Shown here: in pieces, positions 1-6,968 of the stretch
Layout of the letters: every line of letters begins with the position of its first letter
How positions within the stretch are numbered: position 1 is the stretch's first letter
Origin: Methanobacteriota archaeon
GTDB lineage: Archaea > Halobacteriota > Methanosarcinia > Methanosarcinales > Methanosarcinaceae
Direction: 5' to 3'
DNA: 10,073 bases
NCBI GenBank assembly: GCA_030837265.1
Contig: JAUPKV010000065.1
Span: forward strand, 1-10,073
The notes under the pieces: model-generated
Seen by the model: the letters and a program-made list of their open reading frames with translations, nothing else
What the model was told of the DNA's origin: nothing
Databases searched by the model: none
Made by a program: the position numbers and the translations under genes

Positions 1-148
1 GTTCATCAGGTCCCAATTTATAATTGGTATCAACAGCGTCATAAGCATTGGTCATACTACTTACATTGTCTGCTGCACTTGCATTGTCTGCTGCAACTGC
101 AATTAAAACAATAAGAGTGGCTAATAAAAATGATGTATATATCTTCAT
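1..148 (-). CDS. Secreted protein of unknown function, N-terminal part only
   Basis: Reading the minus strand from an ATG at 148 gives 49 open codons that run off the left edge. The first residues are MKIYTSFLLATLIVLIAV, followed by a small-residue stretch (ADNASA/ADNVSS), a typical signal peptide with a cleavage site near residue 25. A strong AAGGAGG ribosome site lies at 159-165, 10 nt before the ATG, which fixes the start well. The mature part begins with an acidic, Asn/Asp/Tyr-containing stretch that I do not recognise. The gene has the same direction as the HEAT-repeat gene upstream but is separated from it by 274 nt, so it probably has its own promoter. Export is inferred; function is unknown. 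Confidence 0.75.
   Translation of the reverse strand, partial: MKIYTSFLLATLIVLIAVAADNASAADNVSSMTNAYDAVDTNYKLGPDE
64..95 (-). repeat. Short in-frame direct repeat at the signal peptide cleavage region
   Basis: The 14-base string at 64-77 recurs exactly at 82-95, a period of 18 bases. In the minus-strand gene it encodes two copies of a six-residue motif (ADNASA then ADNVSS) around the predicted signal peptidase site. It looks like a small in-frame duplication of the cleavage region. Confidence 0.6.
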
Positions 149-422
149 TAAGTTGTTTCCTCCTTATTCCTGCCTCTGCGGATGTGGAGTTATCCCATGG
201 ACTTTTTTAAGTCTAAAGTTACTTAATTTCACTAAACTTTAGTATTTATTCAATTATCCCGAATCTAGTGAGTTCTCACACATACTAACTGTTGTTAATC
301 ACCAACTTGTAGATTGCAAAGATTTGAGTGTTCGTGGAACTTTTTATCTTGAAAAGACTTCATTTCGAAATTTATTTCATTTAATCCGTGTCTTCGCATC
401 CAGATATAGGTCCAAAGATCAA
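149..422. other. Intergenic region upstream of the secreted protein gene
   Basis: These 274 bases separate two minus-strand genes. Apart from the AAGGAGG ribosome site at 159-165, I see AT-rich stretches near 236-258 and 366-385 that could act as TATA elements on the minus strand, but none is distinctive. No reading frame with coding character was seen. Confidence 0.5.
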
Positions 423-2003
423 TTAAATAAAAGAGGTAGCATTCACTGTCCCACCTCCCTTGAGTATCACGAGTGACTTTTCCGCATTAGTCCTGACGAA
501 CTTATATTCGTCTTTATCAGAGCTAATTCGGCTCAAACCTTTGATAGCTTCGGATCCTCCCAGTATCCCAAGGGCTTGAACCTCCGAGTTCCTGACTTCT
601 TCTTCTCTTTCGGTCTCAAGAGCCTTTAGTAGAGGTTCAACAGCTTTCCTATCGCCAAGTTTTCCAAGTACGGTTGCAGCACCTTGCCTTACTTTATAAT
701 TTTCGTCCCCAAGTAAAGGAATCAAAGGATCAACCGCTCGAGTATCTCCCATTTCCATAAAGGAATAAACGATATCGAATCTTACCCTCCAGTTCTTGTC
801 CTGAAGGGCGGCAATAAGAGAATCCGTAGCCTCAGGATCTTTATACCTGCCCAGGGCGCGAATAGCAGCCTCACAAAGAGTAGGATCTTTAGACTGGATG
901 AGCTTTGCAAGGAGCGGTATCGCTTTTTTGCTTTCAATGCTTCCAAGAGAACTAGCTGCAGCAGCCTGCACCTCGACTTTACTGTCTCCGAGAGCATTAA
1001 TTAGAGGCTGCTCGGTCTGGGCAATTTCCTCAGACTCTTTAAATTGACTCAGTGCGTTAGCGGCTTCCCTGCGCACTTCTGGAACCTGGTCATTCAGCAT
1101 TTTAATCAGAATAGGAACAGCAGCAGGGTCTGGATTAAACTCATATACGACTATGGCGTTGGTTCGAGTTGTAGGATTTTTACTGTCCAACAGTTTAATG
1201 AGTTTTCCAAATACATATTCGCCTTTAATATGACTAAGACTGGAAGCTGCGGAATACCCTATATCTTTATCGCCCAATTTGTCCAGGAGGGTGTCAGCTG
1301 CCCGCGGGTCTCCGATTTCTCCAAGAGCATATACAGCTTCCTGGTGCATACTGATACTGCCTTCATAGTGTGTTATAGAATCTCCAGCAGGTTTTATGCT
1401 GATATCATCGCGTTTAATGACTTCACAAAGAGGTTCAGTAGCCCTGGGATCTTTTAACATTCCAAGTGCAGTTATCGTAGAGCTAACTACCTCTCCATTT
1501 TCATCTTTTAAAAGCTCGATAAGTGGCTCAACAGCTTCAAGGGCTCGAAATTCGCCAAGGGAGAAAGCTGCATTCATACGGACTTCCGGAGTTGGGTCTT
1601 TCAAGGCTTCTATTAATGCATTTATAGCTTTTTTTTCCTTTGTTACTCCAAGGTTACGGGCAGAAAGGTTTTGAACCAGTTCCCCATCCTCCCCAACTAT
1701 CGGAGAAGATGCTATTATTCCAAGGTCACGGGCAGCAAGTCTCCGAACCTGCGGATTATCGTCCTTTAAAGCCTTTATAAGAGGATCGACTGCAGGTTCC
1801 CCAATCTCACAAAGTTCATTAGCTGAAGTAGAACTGACTCTCTCGTCTTTATCTCCGAGACCTTGAACCAGTGTATCTACCCTAGCCTCGATAGGATCTT
1901 TACCAAGACAGCCAGCACAGATTCCGAAAAGCAAAAACATAAGAATCAAAAGCTTAGCACTTCGGCAACTGAAAAGTTCATCTCGTTTTATCATATGCCT
2001 CAC
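423..2003 (-). CDS. HEAT-repeat (PBS lyase-like) lipoprotein
   Basis: This 526-residue protein is built almost entirely of HEAT-like repeats of about 31 residues. The recurring pattern is 'D..P.VR..AA.ALG.....AV.PLI.LL', and roughly a dozen copies span residues 38-515. Residues 17-32 are a hydrophobic signal ending in G-I-C-A-G-C, so Cys32 may be a lipid-anchored N-terminus outside the membrane. HEAT arrays form curved solenoids that bind proteins; the ligand here cannot be read from the sequence. The start is a GTG at 2003, with GGAGG at 2011-2015 and 7 nt spacing; an ATG three codons later is the alternative. The GTG overlaps the stop of the upstream gene by 4 nt (GTGA), implying translational coupling. 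Similar repeats occur in phycobilin lyases, but nothing indicates that enzyme activity here. Confidence 0.9.
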   Translation of the reverse strand: MRHMIKRDELFSCRSAKLLILMFLLFGICAGCLGKDPIEARVDTLVQGLGDKDERVSSTSANELCEIGEPAVDPLIKALKDDNPQVRRLAARDLGIIASSPIVGEDGELVQNLSARNLGVTKEKKAINALIEALKDPTPEVRMNAAFSLGEFRALEAVEPLIELLKDENGEVVSSTITALGMLKDPRATEPLCEVIKRDDISIKPAGDSITHYEGSISMHQEAVYALGEIGDPRAADTLLDKLGDKDIGYSAASSLSHIKGEYVFGKLIKLLDSKNPTTRTNAIVVYEFNPDPAAVPILIKMLNDQVPEVRREAANALSQFKESEEIAQTEQPLINALGDSKVEVQAAAASSLGSIESKKAIPLLAKLIQSKDPTLCEAAIRALGRYKDPEATDSLIAALQDKNWRVRFDIVYSFMEMGDTRAVDPLIPLLGDENYKVRQGAATVLGKLGDRKAVEPLLKALETEREEEVRNSEVQALGILGGSEAIKGLSRISSDKDEYKFVRTNAEKSLVILKGGGTVNATSFI

Positions 2004-2848
2004 CTACTCTCCTCCGGAGCCGGGATATGCAATTCAGAAGATGTTACCTGATCCTGCCATCGAGATGTTACATTCAGCAGGAAGCGGTCTCCGTCTTTCC
2101 CAATAATCACATTCTGCATAGGCTTAAATGAATCACCTGAGAGCTTATCACGCGCAATTTCTACAATTGCATATGGATAACCTGGCCAGGCTCTAAGGGC
2201 GCTTTTATCTTGTCCTCCTACAGAATAAGATTCGGAAGAAGTGAACACAATTTCCCCAGTCTTTTCGTTTGTCACAGTTAAATTCGTACTCACATTATTT
2301 GCAGAGCTCAGCCCGTAATTTGTGAGGTAACCATAAACCTTATAAACGTCAGAAGTATTTCTGTGCTCAATCTCATTCTCAAGCTTCAAATGCAATTCGG
2401 GAAACGGGACATTTACATGATAAGTATCTTCATCCAGAAGCCTCCTATTCTCAAGGACCCTAACCTTTACAGGGTACTCTCCCGGTAGTCTATATCCGAG
2501 CCACACACTAAACGAATTATTTCCAGGATTAAGTTTGATCGGCTTCTGAAGAGTGACTGATCCTTCATCCCAAGGACTTTTAGAATTATCGGAAATTATC
2601 AGCCTTGATGTTGAGTAGCTCACCCCGTTTTCATCTACGAAAGCATTCTCAATCTCAAGCCAAACGTCCACGTGCTTAAAACCATTATTTTGAAGCGTTA
2701 TGTTCAGCATACCGGAATCACCGGCCCCAAAAGGAGAAGCGTGCATATCAACAATTTTTACAGAGGCTCCACTTCCAAAGTACCATACTCCCCCCAGAGC
2801 CAGGACCAGAACTAAAACTGAAATCGAAATCAAAGTACTTTTCTTCAT
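2000..2848 (-). CDS. Membrane-anchored extracellular beta-domain protein (CARDB/Ig-like)
   Basis: This 282-residue protein has one N-terminal membrane segment (about residues 5-26, after MKKS). The rest is predicted extracellular and beta-rich. A first domain (about 30-150) has the 'MLNITLQNNGF...VWLEIEN' and 'LNPGNNSFSVWLGYRLPGEYPVKVRV' patterns typical of CARDB or related Ig-like folds. A second (about 155-275) contains 'YGYLTNYGLSSANNVSTNLTVT', again like a CARDB strand pattern. Several N-x-S/T sites fit a glycosylated surface protein. GGAGG at 2858-2862 lies 9 nt before the ATG. The upstream stop is 1 nt before this ATG and the downstream gene overlaps by 4 nt, so it is the middle gene of an operon. 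Domain assignment is by eye; function is unknown. Confidence 0.85.
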   Translation of the reverse strand: MKKSTLISISVLVLVLALGGVWYFGSGASVKIVDMHASPFGAGDSGMLNITLQNNGFKHVDVWLEIENAFVDENGVSYSTSRLIISDNSKSPWDEGSVTLQKPIKLNPGNNSFSVWLGYRLPGEYPVKVRVLENRRLLDEDTYHVNVPFPELHLKLENEIEHRNTSDVYKVYGYLTNYGLSSANNVSTNLTVTNEKTGEIVFTSSESYSVGGQDKSALRAWPGYPYAIVEIARDKLSGDSFKPMQNVIIGKDGDRFLLNVTSRWQDQVTSSELHIPAPEESR

Positions 2849-2849
2849 T

Positions 2850-3473
2850 TCATTTCGCCTCCAGCCCTATATTATTCTTAAGCTCATCAGCTATCGAAAT
2901 GCAGTTTGTGAGTCCGTATTTTTTCTTTGTTATTATGCCCCGCTTTTCAAGGTTCATAAGAACTCGGGAAACTTTGGCTTTCGAAAAATCGAGGGAATTC
3001 ACGAGTTCATTCTGGAGAATTCTTCCTCCTTTTGCTGCGATCAATTCAACGGCTTTTCTCTCATCTCCTTCAAGGGCTCGCAAAAGGACCTCCGTGGGAT
3101 CAACGTTAGCCCTGACAGAGCGGGGTTCCTCAATAGAAGAATTTTCGAGAGAAACCTCATAACTCCCTTCCAGGACTTTTTCAGCTTGAATATCGAGAGT
3201 TGGTACCTGTGCTGCAGATCCCGCAGCAATAAGAGTTGAATTTTGAAGCCCCAGGGACAGCAAAACCTGAGCTAGCGCTAGACCCCCAAAAAATCCGGAA
3301 AAAAGTAGAATATATGCTTCTTTTACAGTGTATACATACGGAATGTCCAGGATCTTGAATTTGTCTCCATCAAGCTGGATCACCACCGGCGATTTTTCAA
3401 ACAGGAGATTTACAGCTATAATGCTTGAAAGAAGCAAGATACCTGCAGCCAGTATGAATCTTTTCCGTTCCAG
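2850..3473 (-). CDS. Membrane-bound winged-helix transcriptional regulator (COG2512-like)
   Basis: The frame encodes two N-terminal membrane segments (about residues 6-24 and 53-76 of 207), joined by a short outside loop containing 'VVIQLDGDKFKILDIPYVY'. A polar linker and a C-terminal winged helix-turn-helix follow (about 132-197, 'GGRILQNELVNSLDFSKAKV' then 'LEKRGIITKKKYG'). This matches archaeal membrane-associated regulators of the COG2512 type: the loop may sense something outside while the DNA-binding domain stays in the cytoplasm. Start choice is awkward. The first conventional start is a TTG at 3437, but it cuts TM1 in half. Twelve upstream in-frame codons encode L-E-R-K-R-F-I-L-A-A-G-I, completing the helix with a positive-inside flank, and GAGGTGG lies at 3484-3490. 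I therefore extend to a CTG at 3473; a damaged ATG is also possible. It is the first gene of the three-gene operon. Confidence 0.82.
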   Translation of the reverse strand: MERKRFILAAGILLLSSIIAVNLLFEKSPVVIQLDGDKFKILDIPYVYTVKEAYILLFSGFFGGLALAQVLLSLGLQNSTLIAAGSAAQVPTLDIQAEKVLEGSYEVSLENSSIEEPRSVRANVDPTEVLLRALEGDERKAVELIAAKGGRILQNELVNSLDFSKAKVSRVLMNLEKRGIITKKKYGLTNCISIADELKNNIGLEAK

Positions 3474-3521
3474 GGTCGTATTACCACCTCATTTATTACC
3501 TCATATATGTGCGAAACAAAT

Positions 3522-3534
3522 GTTATAATTTTAG
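3522..3534 (-). promoter_or_regulatory. Possible TATA element for the regulator operon
   Basis: On the minus strand this reads CTAAAATTATAAC, an AT-rich TATA-like box about 35-45 nt upstream of the GAGGTGG ribosome site. Placement fits transcription starting near 3500 with a short leader. It is assigned by position and composition only. Confidence 0.3.
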
Positions 3535-3695
3535 TGTGACATGAGCCTGAGACGTTTCAGAATTTAGAAACCACTGACATTAGATAACGAAAAAATATTT
3601 GGGACAACATACCTGGAAAGAAAAATAATCCAAGGGATAGAACCAAAAAGTTGAAAAGTGACCTTAGACAGGAAAACATAGATCAAATTTAGATC

Positions 3696-3765
3696 GGTTA
3701 AATCCGGACAGGTTAGATCCGGACAGGTTAGATCCGGACAGATTAGATCCAGACAGATTAAACTT
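3696..3765. repeat. 15-bp tandem repeat array, about 4.7 units
   Basis: The units begin at 3696, 3711, 3726 and 3741, with a partial one at 3756. The consensus is GGTTAGATCCGGACA, containing the 6-bp palindrome TCCGGA. Units two and three are identical; unit one has one change and unit four has two. The array sits between two divergent genes and ends about 20 nt upstream of the plus-strand TATA-like box. A binding array for a regulator, perhaps the product of the adjacent operon, is possible. Simple slippage is the alternative. Confidence 0.85.
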
Positions 3766-3785
3766 ATGAAGATCGCGTAAAATAA

Positions 3786-3797
3786 AATTTATATTTA
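3786..3797 (+). promoter_or_regulatory. Likely TATA box for the gene at 3953
   Basis: The string ATTTATATTTAA preceded by the purine-rich AAAATAAA resembles an archaeal BRE plus TATA box. Transcription would start near 3820, giving a leader of about 130 nt before the ATG at 3953. It lies just downstream of the 15-bp repeat array, so occupancy of the array could influence it. Confidence 0.45.
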
Positions 3798-3952
3798 ATT
3801 TTTAATACTATTTTCCGGGCAGTTTTATGGAACAATAAAGTGGCTGTCGAAGAACTTATCTCAAAGTAAGATAATGAAATTGAATAAATTTGTAAATTCT
3901 CCTGTAACTGAAAGGAACTGACAGCAGGAAGATTTCAATGGGGGGCAAATAA

Positions 3953-4486
3953 ATGAAGGAAGAAATATACGGACCGATACAGCTTTTAGTTATCTTATTC
4001 GAAAATCCGGATTTTCATACCCGGATCAATCCTGAGCTTAATTCCGTTCTGGCGAAGGGTATTATCCGGCTTATTGACCTTTTGTTTATGTGGAAGGATA
4101 AGGATGGAAATGTAGTTTCCATGGCTGCAACAGAACTGGAAGAAAAGGAGAGAAGACAGTTCGGCTCTTTCATAGGCGGACTCATGGGGTTTGGAGCCGG
4201 TGGAAAAGAAGGAACTGTGGCAGGTATGGAGGCCGGAGCCAGGGCAGCCGCCCGGGAGAATTATGGCATTACAGACAATGACATTCTTGAGATAACCGAG
4301 GGCATTCCTGAAAATACTGCTGCTGCTGTTTTTATAATCGAACACTTGTGGGCAAAAAATCTCAATCAGGCGATTAGTGAAGCTGGAGGAGTGCTGGTCT
4401 CACAGGGAATCTTAACACCCGAGCTACTCACGTTAATTGGAAAGGAATTTGCCGGAGCGGCTAAGTCAGTGGAAGACATGAAATAA
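3953..4486 (+). CDS. Conserved protein with glycine zipper, DUF1269/DUF6325-like
   Basis: This 177-residue protein starts 'MKEEIYGPIQLLVILFENPD', then 'GIIRLIDLLFMWKDKDGNVV', a pattern I associate with the DUF1269/DUF6325 group. A glycine-rich segment (about residues 71-85, 'FGSFIGGLMGFGAGG') forms a glycine zipper that could insert into or associate with a membrane. A C-terminal half ('AAAVFIIEHLWAKNLNQAIS') follows, as in that family. No catalytic motif is visible, and family members have no settled function. The ribosome site is only GGGGG (3940-3945), 7 nt before the ATG. The gene stands alone on the plus strand, divergent from the regulator operon and convergent with the peptidase gene. 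The family call is from recall, moderately certain. Confidence 0.82.
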   Translation: MKEEIYGPIQLLVILFENPDFHTRINPELNSVLAKGIIRLIDLLFMWKDKDGNVVSMAATELEEKERRQFGSFIGGLMGFGAGGKEGTVAGMEAGARAAARENYGITDNDILEITEGIPENTAAAVFIIEHLWAKNLNQAISEAGGVLVSQGILTPELLTLIGKEFAGAAKSVEDMK

Positions 4487-4489
4487 TAC

Positions 4490-4520
4490 ACTAAAAAACA
4501 AATTCATAAAGTTAACAAAA
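4490..4520 (-). terminator. T-rich tract after the peptidase gene
   Basis: Read on the minus strand, the 50 nt gap after the peptidase stop is rich in T and includes a run of six Ts (A-run at 4493-4498). Archaeal termination commonly uses such U-tracts. No strong hairpin precedes it. It lies between convergent genes, where a terminator is expected. Confidence 0.35.
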
Positions 4521-4536
4521 GTTGTGGCACTTTCAC

Positions 4537-6057
4537 TCAGCAGTAACTTTTTAAGAGGTTTACAAGGAAAATCCAGACTTTTTCAATCGAAGGGATGAAA
4601 ATTCTTTCTGCTGGGCAGTGTGGATATTTTATTGTAGGTCCAAAAGAAATCATTTCCATGCCGCTGCATTTTGAGCCGATAATCCCGCATTCGAGTCCTG
4701 CATGCACGACGTCGACTTTCGGCTCTTTTCCAAAAGTTTCCATGTAAACTTGCCTGCATTTCGAAAGCAGCCCGGATTCAAGGTCTGGTTCCCAGGCAGG
4801 ATATCCGGAATCGTGCTCAACCTGCGCTCCTGCCAGTTTTGCCACAACCTCAACCTTTTCAGTAATTACTGTCAAACTGGAAATAATAGAACTGCGCTGG
4901 CTTGATAATATCCTTACTTCATTTTCTTCAGTCCTTAAGGTCGCCAGGTTATTAGAAACCTCCACAAGCCCTGGGATAGTATCCGACATTCTGTAAACTC
5001 CGTGAGGCAACCCAAGTAGCAGGCTTATCAAACGTTCTTCTACCGTAGCAGAGAATATTTTCTCGTGAGGGATTTCTTTTCTGAGAATTTTCTTGTCCGG
5101 AATCTTATATACTGTTCCTTTATCGATTTCGGTGAGATTCAGAAAAAGACCAGGATCCGTTTTTGCATATTCATCCTGAAACATCTTCCGGAGCTGAGAA
5201 GTAATTTCTTCAGCCTTTACAGCTTTTTCCCTCCGTAGCGCGACAAACGCTTCCGCACTGCTGGGGATAGCATTATGGACGCTGCCCCCTCTCAGAAATA
5301 TAAGCCTTATATTCTCGGCTCCAATTCTTCCTCGAAGCCCGGCCAGCGCCCTTACAAGCAAATGAATTCCGTTCGCTCTCTGCCTGTGGATCTCAACCCC
5401 TGAATGTCCGCCTTCCAGCCCTTCAATTGAAAGCCTGAAAAATCCGAATGAATCAATATTTTCACTGGAAAGGGACTCCCATTCTAAAGGAAATGTGATT
5501 TGCGAGTTCTGCCCTCCTGCGCATCCGGCTATGAAAACTCCCTCATCCTCGGAATCCAGGTTAAGGAGCAGCTTTCCTTCAAAGAAACCAGCCTCAAGTC
5601 CCCTTGCCCCCATTAAGCCAATCTCCTCATCTACAGTAAAGAGTAGTTCAAGCGGCGGATGTTCAATCTCTCCTTTTTTTCCGGCTTCTGCAAGCACCAG
5701 TCCGATTGCAATCGCTATCCCATTATCCGCCCCGATAGAAGTCCCTTCCCCTCTTATCCAATCCCCGTCGCAAACGCATTTTATCGGATCCCTTGAAAAA
5801 TCATGTTCGCAGTCCTTTAACTTCTCACAGACCATGTCCATATGCCCCTGCAGGATAATTGTAGGTGAATGTTCAGAATCCTGAGTTGCCGGGACTTTGA
5901 TAAGGACATTGTTTAGTGCATCGGCTTTTACCTCAAAGCCTCTTTCTCTCCCCCAATCCTGCAACCAGTTAGAAAGCTTCTCTTCGTTTCTTGAGTTTCT
6001 GGGGATTTTATTGATCTCTTCAAAGACTGCGAGGATTTGTTTAGTTTTCAGGTGCAT
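4537..6057 (-). CDS. pepD: Aminoacyl-histidine dipeptidase, M20 metallopeptidase family
   Basis: This 506-residue protein has the full length and layout of PepD, a cytosolic zinc dipeptidase that splits Xaa-His dipeptides such as beta-alanyl-histidine. Metal and catalytic motifs are all present: GHMDMV with His72 and Asp74; the bridging Asp111 in 'GTSIGADNG'; Glu144-Glu145 in 'FTVDEEIGLMG'; Asp168 in 'LLNLDSEDEG'; His480 in 'SFGPTIKYPHCPAERI'. The 'GGHSGVEIHRQRAN' segment (217-230) belongs to the dimerisation (lid) domain, and 'HAGLECG' (452-458) is family-typical. The ATG at 6057 gives the standard N-terminus, although no good ribosome site precedes it, so a short leader or leaderless start is possible. 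It is transcribed alone and faces the gene at 3953. In an archaeon it may serve general dipeptide turnover rather than carnosine hydrolysis; substrate range is not shown by sequence. Confidence 0.93.
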   Translation of the reverse strand: MHLKTKQILAVFEEINKIPRNSRNEEKLSNWLQDWGRERGFEVKADALNNVLIKVPATQDSEHSPTIILQGHMDMVCEKLKDCEHDFSRDPIKCVCDGDWIRGEGTSIGADNGIAIAIGLVLAEAGKKGEIEHPPLELLFTVDEEIGLMGARGLEAGFFEGKLLLNLDSEDEGVFIAGCAGGQNSQITFPLEWESLSSENIDSFGFFRLSIEGLEGGHSGVEIHRQRANGIHLLVRALAGLRGRIGAENIRLIFLRGGSVHNAIPSSAEAFVALRREKAVKAEEITSQLRKMFQDEYAKTDPGLFLNLTEIDKGTVYKIPDKKILRKEIPHEKIFSATVEERLISLLLGLPHGVYRMSDTIPGLVEVSNNLATLRTEENEVRILSSQRSSIISSLTVITEKVEVVAKLAGAQVEHDSGYPAWEPDLESGLLSKCRQVYMETFGKEPKVDVVHAGLECGIIGSKCSGMEMISFGPTIKYPHCPAERIFIPSIEKVWIFLVNLLKSYC

Positions 6058-6118
6058 GGGGGATCAGCTCAATCGTTTGCTTAGATTTGTTAATTATGTG
6101 TGACTTCCTTTGCTTCCA

Positions 6119-6394
6119 TTAACTTGTAATAAGCTTCCAGTATTTTGAAGTATTGTGAGAAACTTTTACTCCCATTTGCTTTTCAGATTCAAAAAAATCA
6201 TGTTTTACCCTATAATAATTTATTTTTTTATCCTGAAATAATTTCGCCTCAAACCCTTTTTGATATGGATGGGATTCACGTAAAACCTGTGCATAAATGA
6301 TGAGTAAAAGTGTTTCGATAAAACTAAAAAATACAAATGAAGTAGATTTATAATTTAAGCATAATATTATTTTTTGGATGGACTCAAAACATAT
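6119..6394 (-). pseudogene. Startless reading frame, possible C-terminal gene remnant
   Basis: The minus strand is open for 91 codons between a TAA at 6397-6395 and a TAA at 6121-6119. There is no ATG, GTG or TTG until a single ATG late in the frame. The last 60 or so residues look protein-like: 'AQVLRESHPYQKGFEAKLFQ', then 'YYRVKHDFFESEKQMGVKVS' and 'HNTSKYWKLITS' to the stop. The upstream third is more hydrophobic and AT-driven. I do not recognise the family. It is either the decayed 3' end of a lost gene upstream of the peptidase, or a chance open frame in AT-rich DNA. Confidence 0.35.
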
Positions 6395-6590
6395 TTATAC
6401 TATTATATTTAATTATAAACCATAAGTGTTGATAAGAGTACCTAACCGTTGAAGCAACCAAATTAATATCGGTTTCTGATTTAGTTCATTAAGGGTTATA
6501 ACTCTTATAAAATGCACCCTAGCAAATCGTTAATGAAAAATGGAATGGATTTTTATTTAAGATTTCTTCGCTTTTTTACCTCTTATTTTT
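6389..6590 (+). ncRNA. Speculative orphan transcription unit
   Basis: A good TATA-like element (CATATTTATACTATTATA, from 6390) is followed, with no reading frame, by about 170 nt ending in pyrimidine/T-rich tracts at 6571-6590 that resemble archaeal terminators. Between them, ATAAGAGT (6432-6439) is exactly complementary to ACTCTTAT (6501-6508), so a closing stem is possible. No known RNA family is recognised. This is a candidate only. Confidence 0.2.
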
Positions 6591-6703
6591 CCCAAAAATA
6601 TAAGATGTTACGATCCTAGATTGCAACTTTACGAAAATAAATATGAAAGTGTATAAATCTCGAGGAGATAGAAGAAAACTGAATTCTGTAAGGATGAATT
6701 AAA

Positions 6704-6946
6704 ATGTGCGATTTCGACAATTTTCATAATATGATGGCAAGAAAAAACGACGAATATGAAAAAACAGTTGAATATTATAGTTCAGCTGAAAAAAGAAAAG
6801 AGAAGAATGAGAAAAAAGGGATTTTTTTTGAAAGGGGATAATACCAACGTCACTGTCATGAAGCGCAAACTCTCGTAAATGCATATTGGGGGATATACAA
6901 GATTCTGGGTTCCGTTGCAAAAAATTCAAAAACATATTTATATTAA
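6704..6946 (+). pseudogene. Small charged protein gene split by an in-frame TAA
   Basis: An ATG at 6704 opens 45 codons (MCDFDNFHNMMARKNDEYEK, then a Lys/Glu-rich stretch to 'KKGIFFERG') ending at TAA 6839-6841. The same frame continues without break for 34 more codons ('YQRHCHEAQTLVNAYWGIYK', then 'ILGSVAKNSKTYLY') to TAA at 6944-6946. GGATG at 6692-6696 could serve as a weak ribosome site. The two halves read like one roughly 80-residue protein whose codon 46 became a stop. TAA is not used for pyrrolysine, so readthrough by that route is excluded. Alternatively the first 45 codons are a complete small protein. Not a recognised family. Confidence 0.4.
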
Positions 6947-6968
6947 TCTCATAACGAGTATATAAAAT
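6929..6968 (+). promoter_or_regulatory. TATA-like elements in tandem
   Basis: AAAACATATTTATA (6929-6942) is identical to the 14 bases at 6386-6399, and a second box, GTATATAAAAT (6958-6968), follows. Both look like archaeal promoter elements. No intact gene begins within the next 300 nt, so they are either relics or drive an untranslated RNA or long leader toward the ABC gene. Confidence 0.35.

Larger units (their letters stand above)
3493..3952. other. Divergent intergenic region
   Basis: About 460 nt separate the minus-strand regulator operon from the plus-strand gene at 3953. The region contains a 15-bp tandem repeat at 3696-3765 and a TATA-like box at 3786-3797; 3540-3690 holds nothing I can name. 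No frame with a start and coding character was found. Confidence 0.6.

Noticed and set aside
48..242. 64-codon plus-strand frame at the left edge
   Set aside because: It lies antisense to the signal-peptide gene, which has a strong ribosome site; its Leu/Ala-rich start is the complement of that gene.
1044..1674. Plus-strand frames opposite the HEAT-repeat gene
   Set aside because: They mirror a clearly coding repeat protein on the other strand and show no domain or ribosome site.
2700..3239. 179-codon plus-strand frame spanning two genes
   Set aside because: It overlaps two well-supported minus-strand genes and has no recognisable protein character.
3696..3765. Possible CRISPR array
   Set aside because: The units are 15 bp and directly adjacent with no spacers, and no cas genes are present.
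3938..3952. Tiny frame MGGK-stop just before the gene at 3953
   Set aside because: It is four codons long and sits within the ribosome-binding region; no evidence that it is translated.
6699..6935. 78-codon minus-strand frame
   Set aside because: It is Phe/Ser-rich because it is the complement of the Lys/Glu-rich plus-strand frame at 6704, which is the more credible coding strand.
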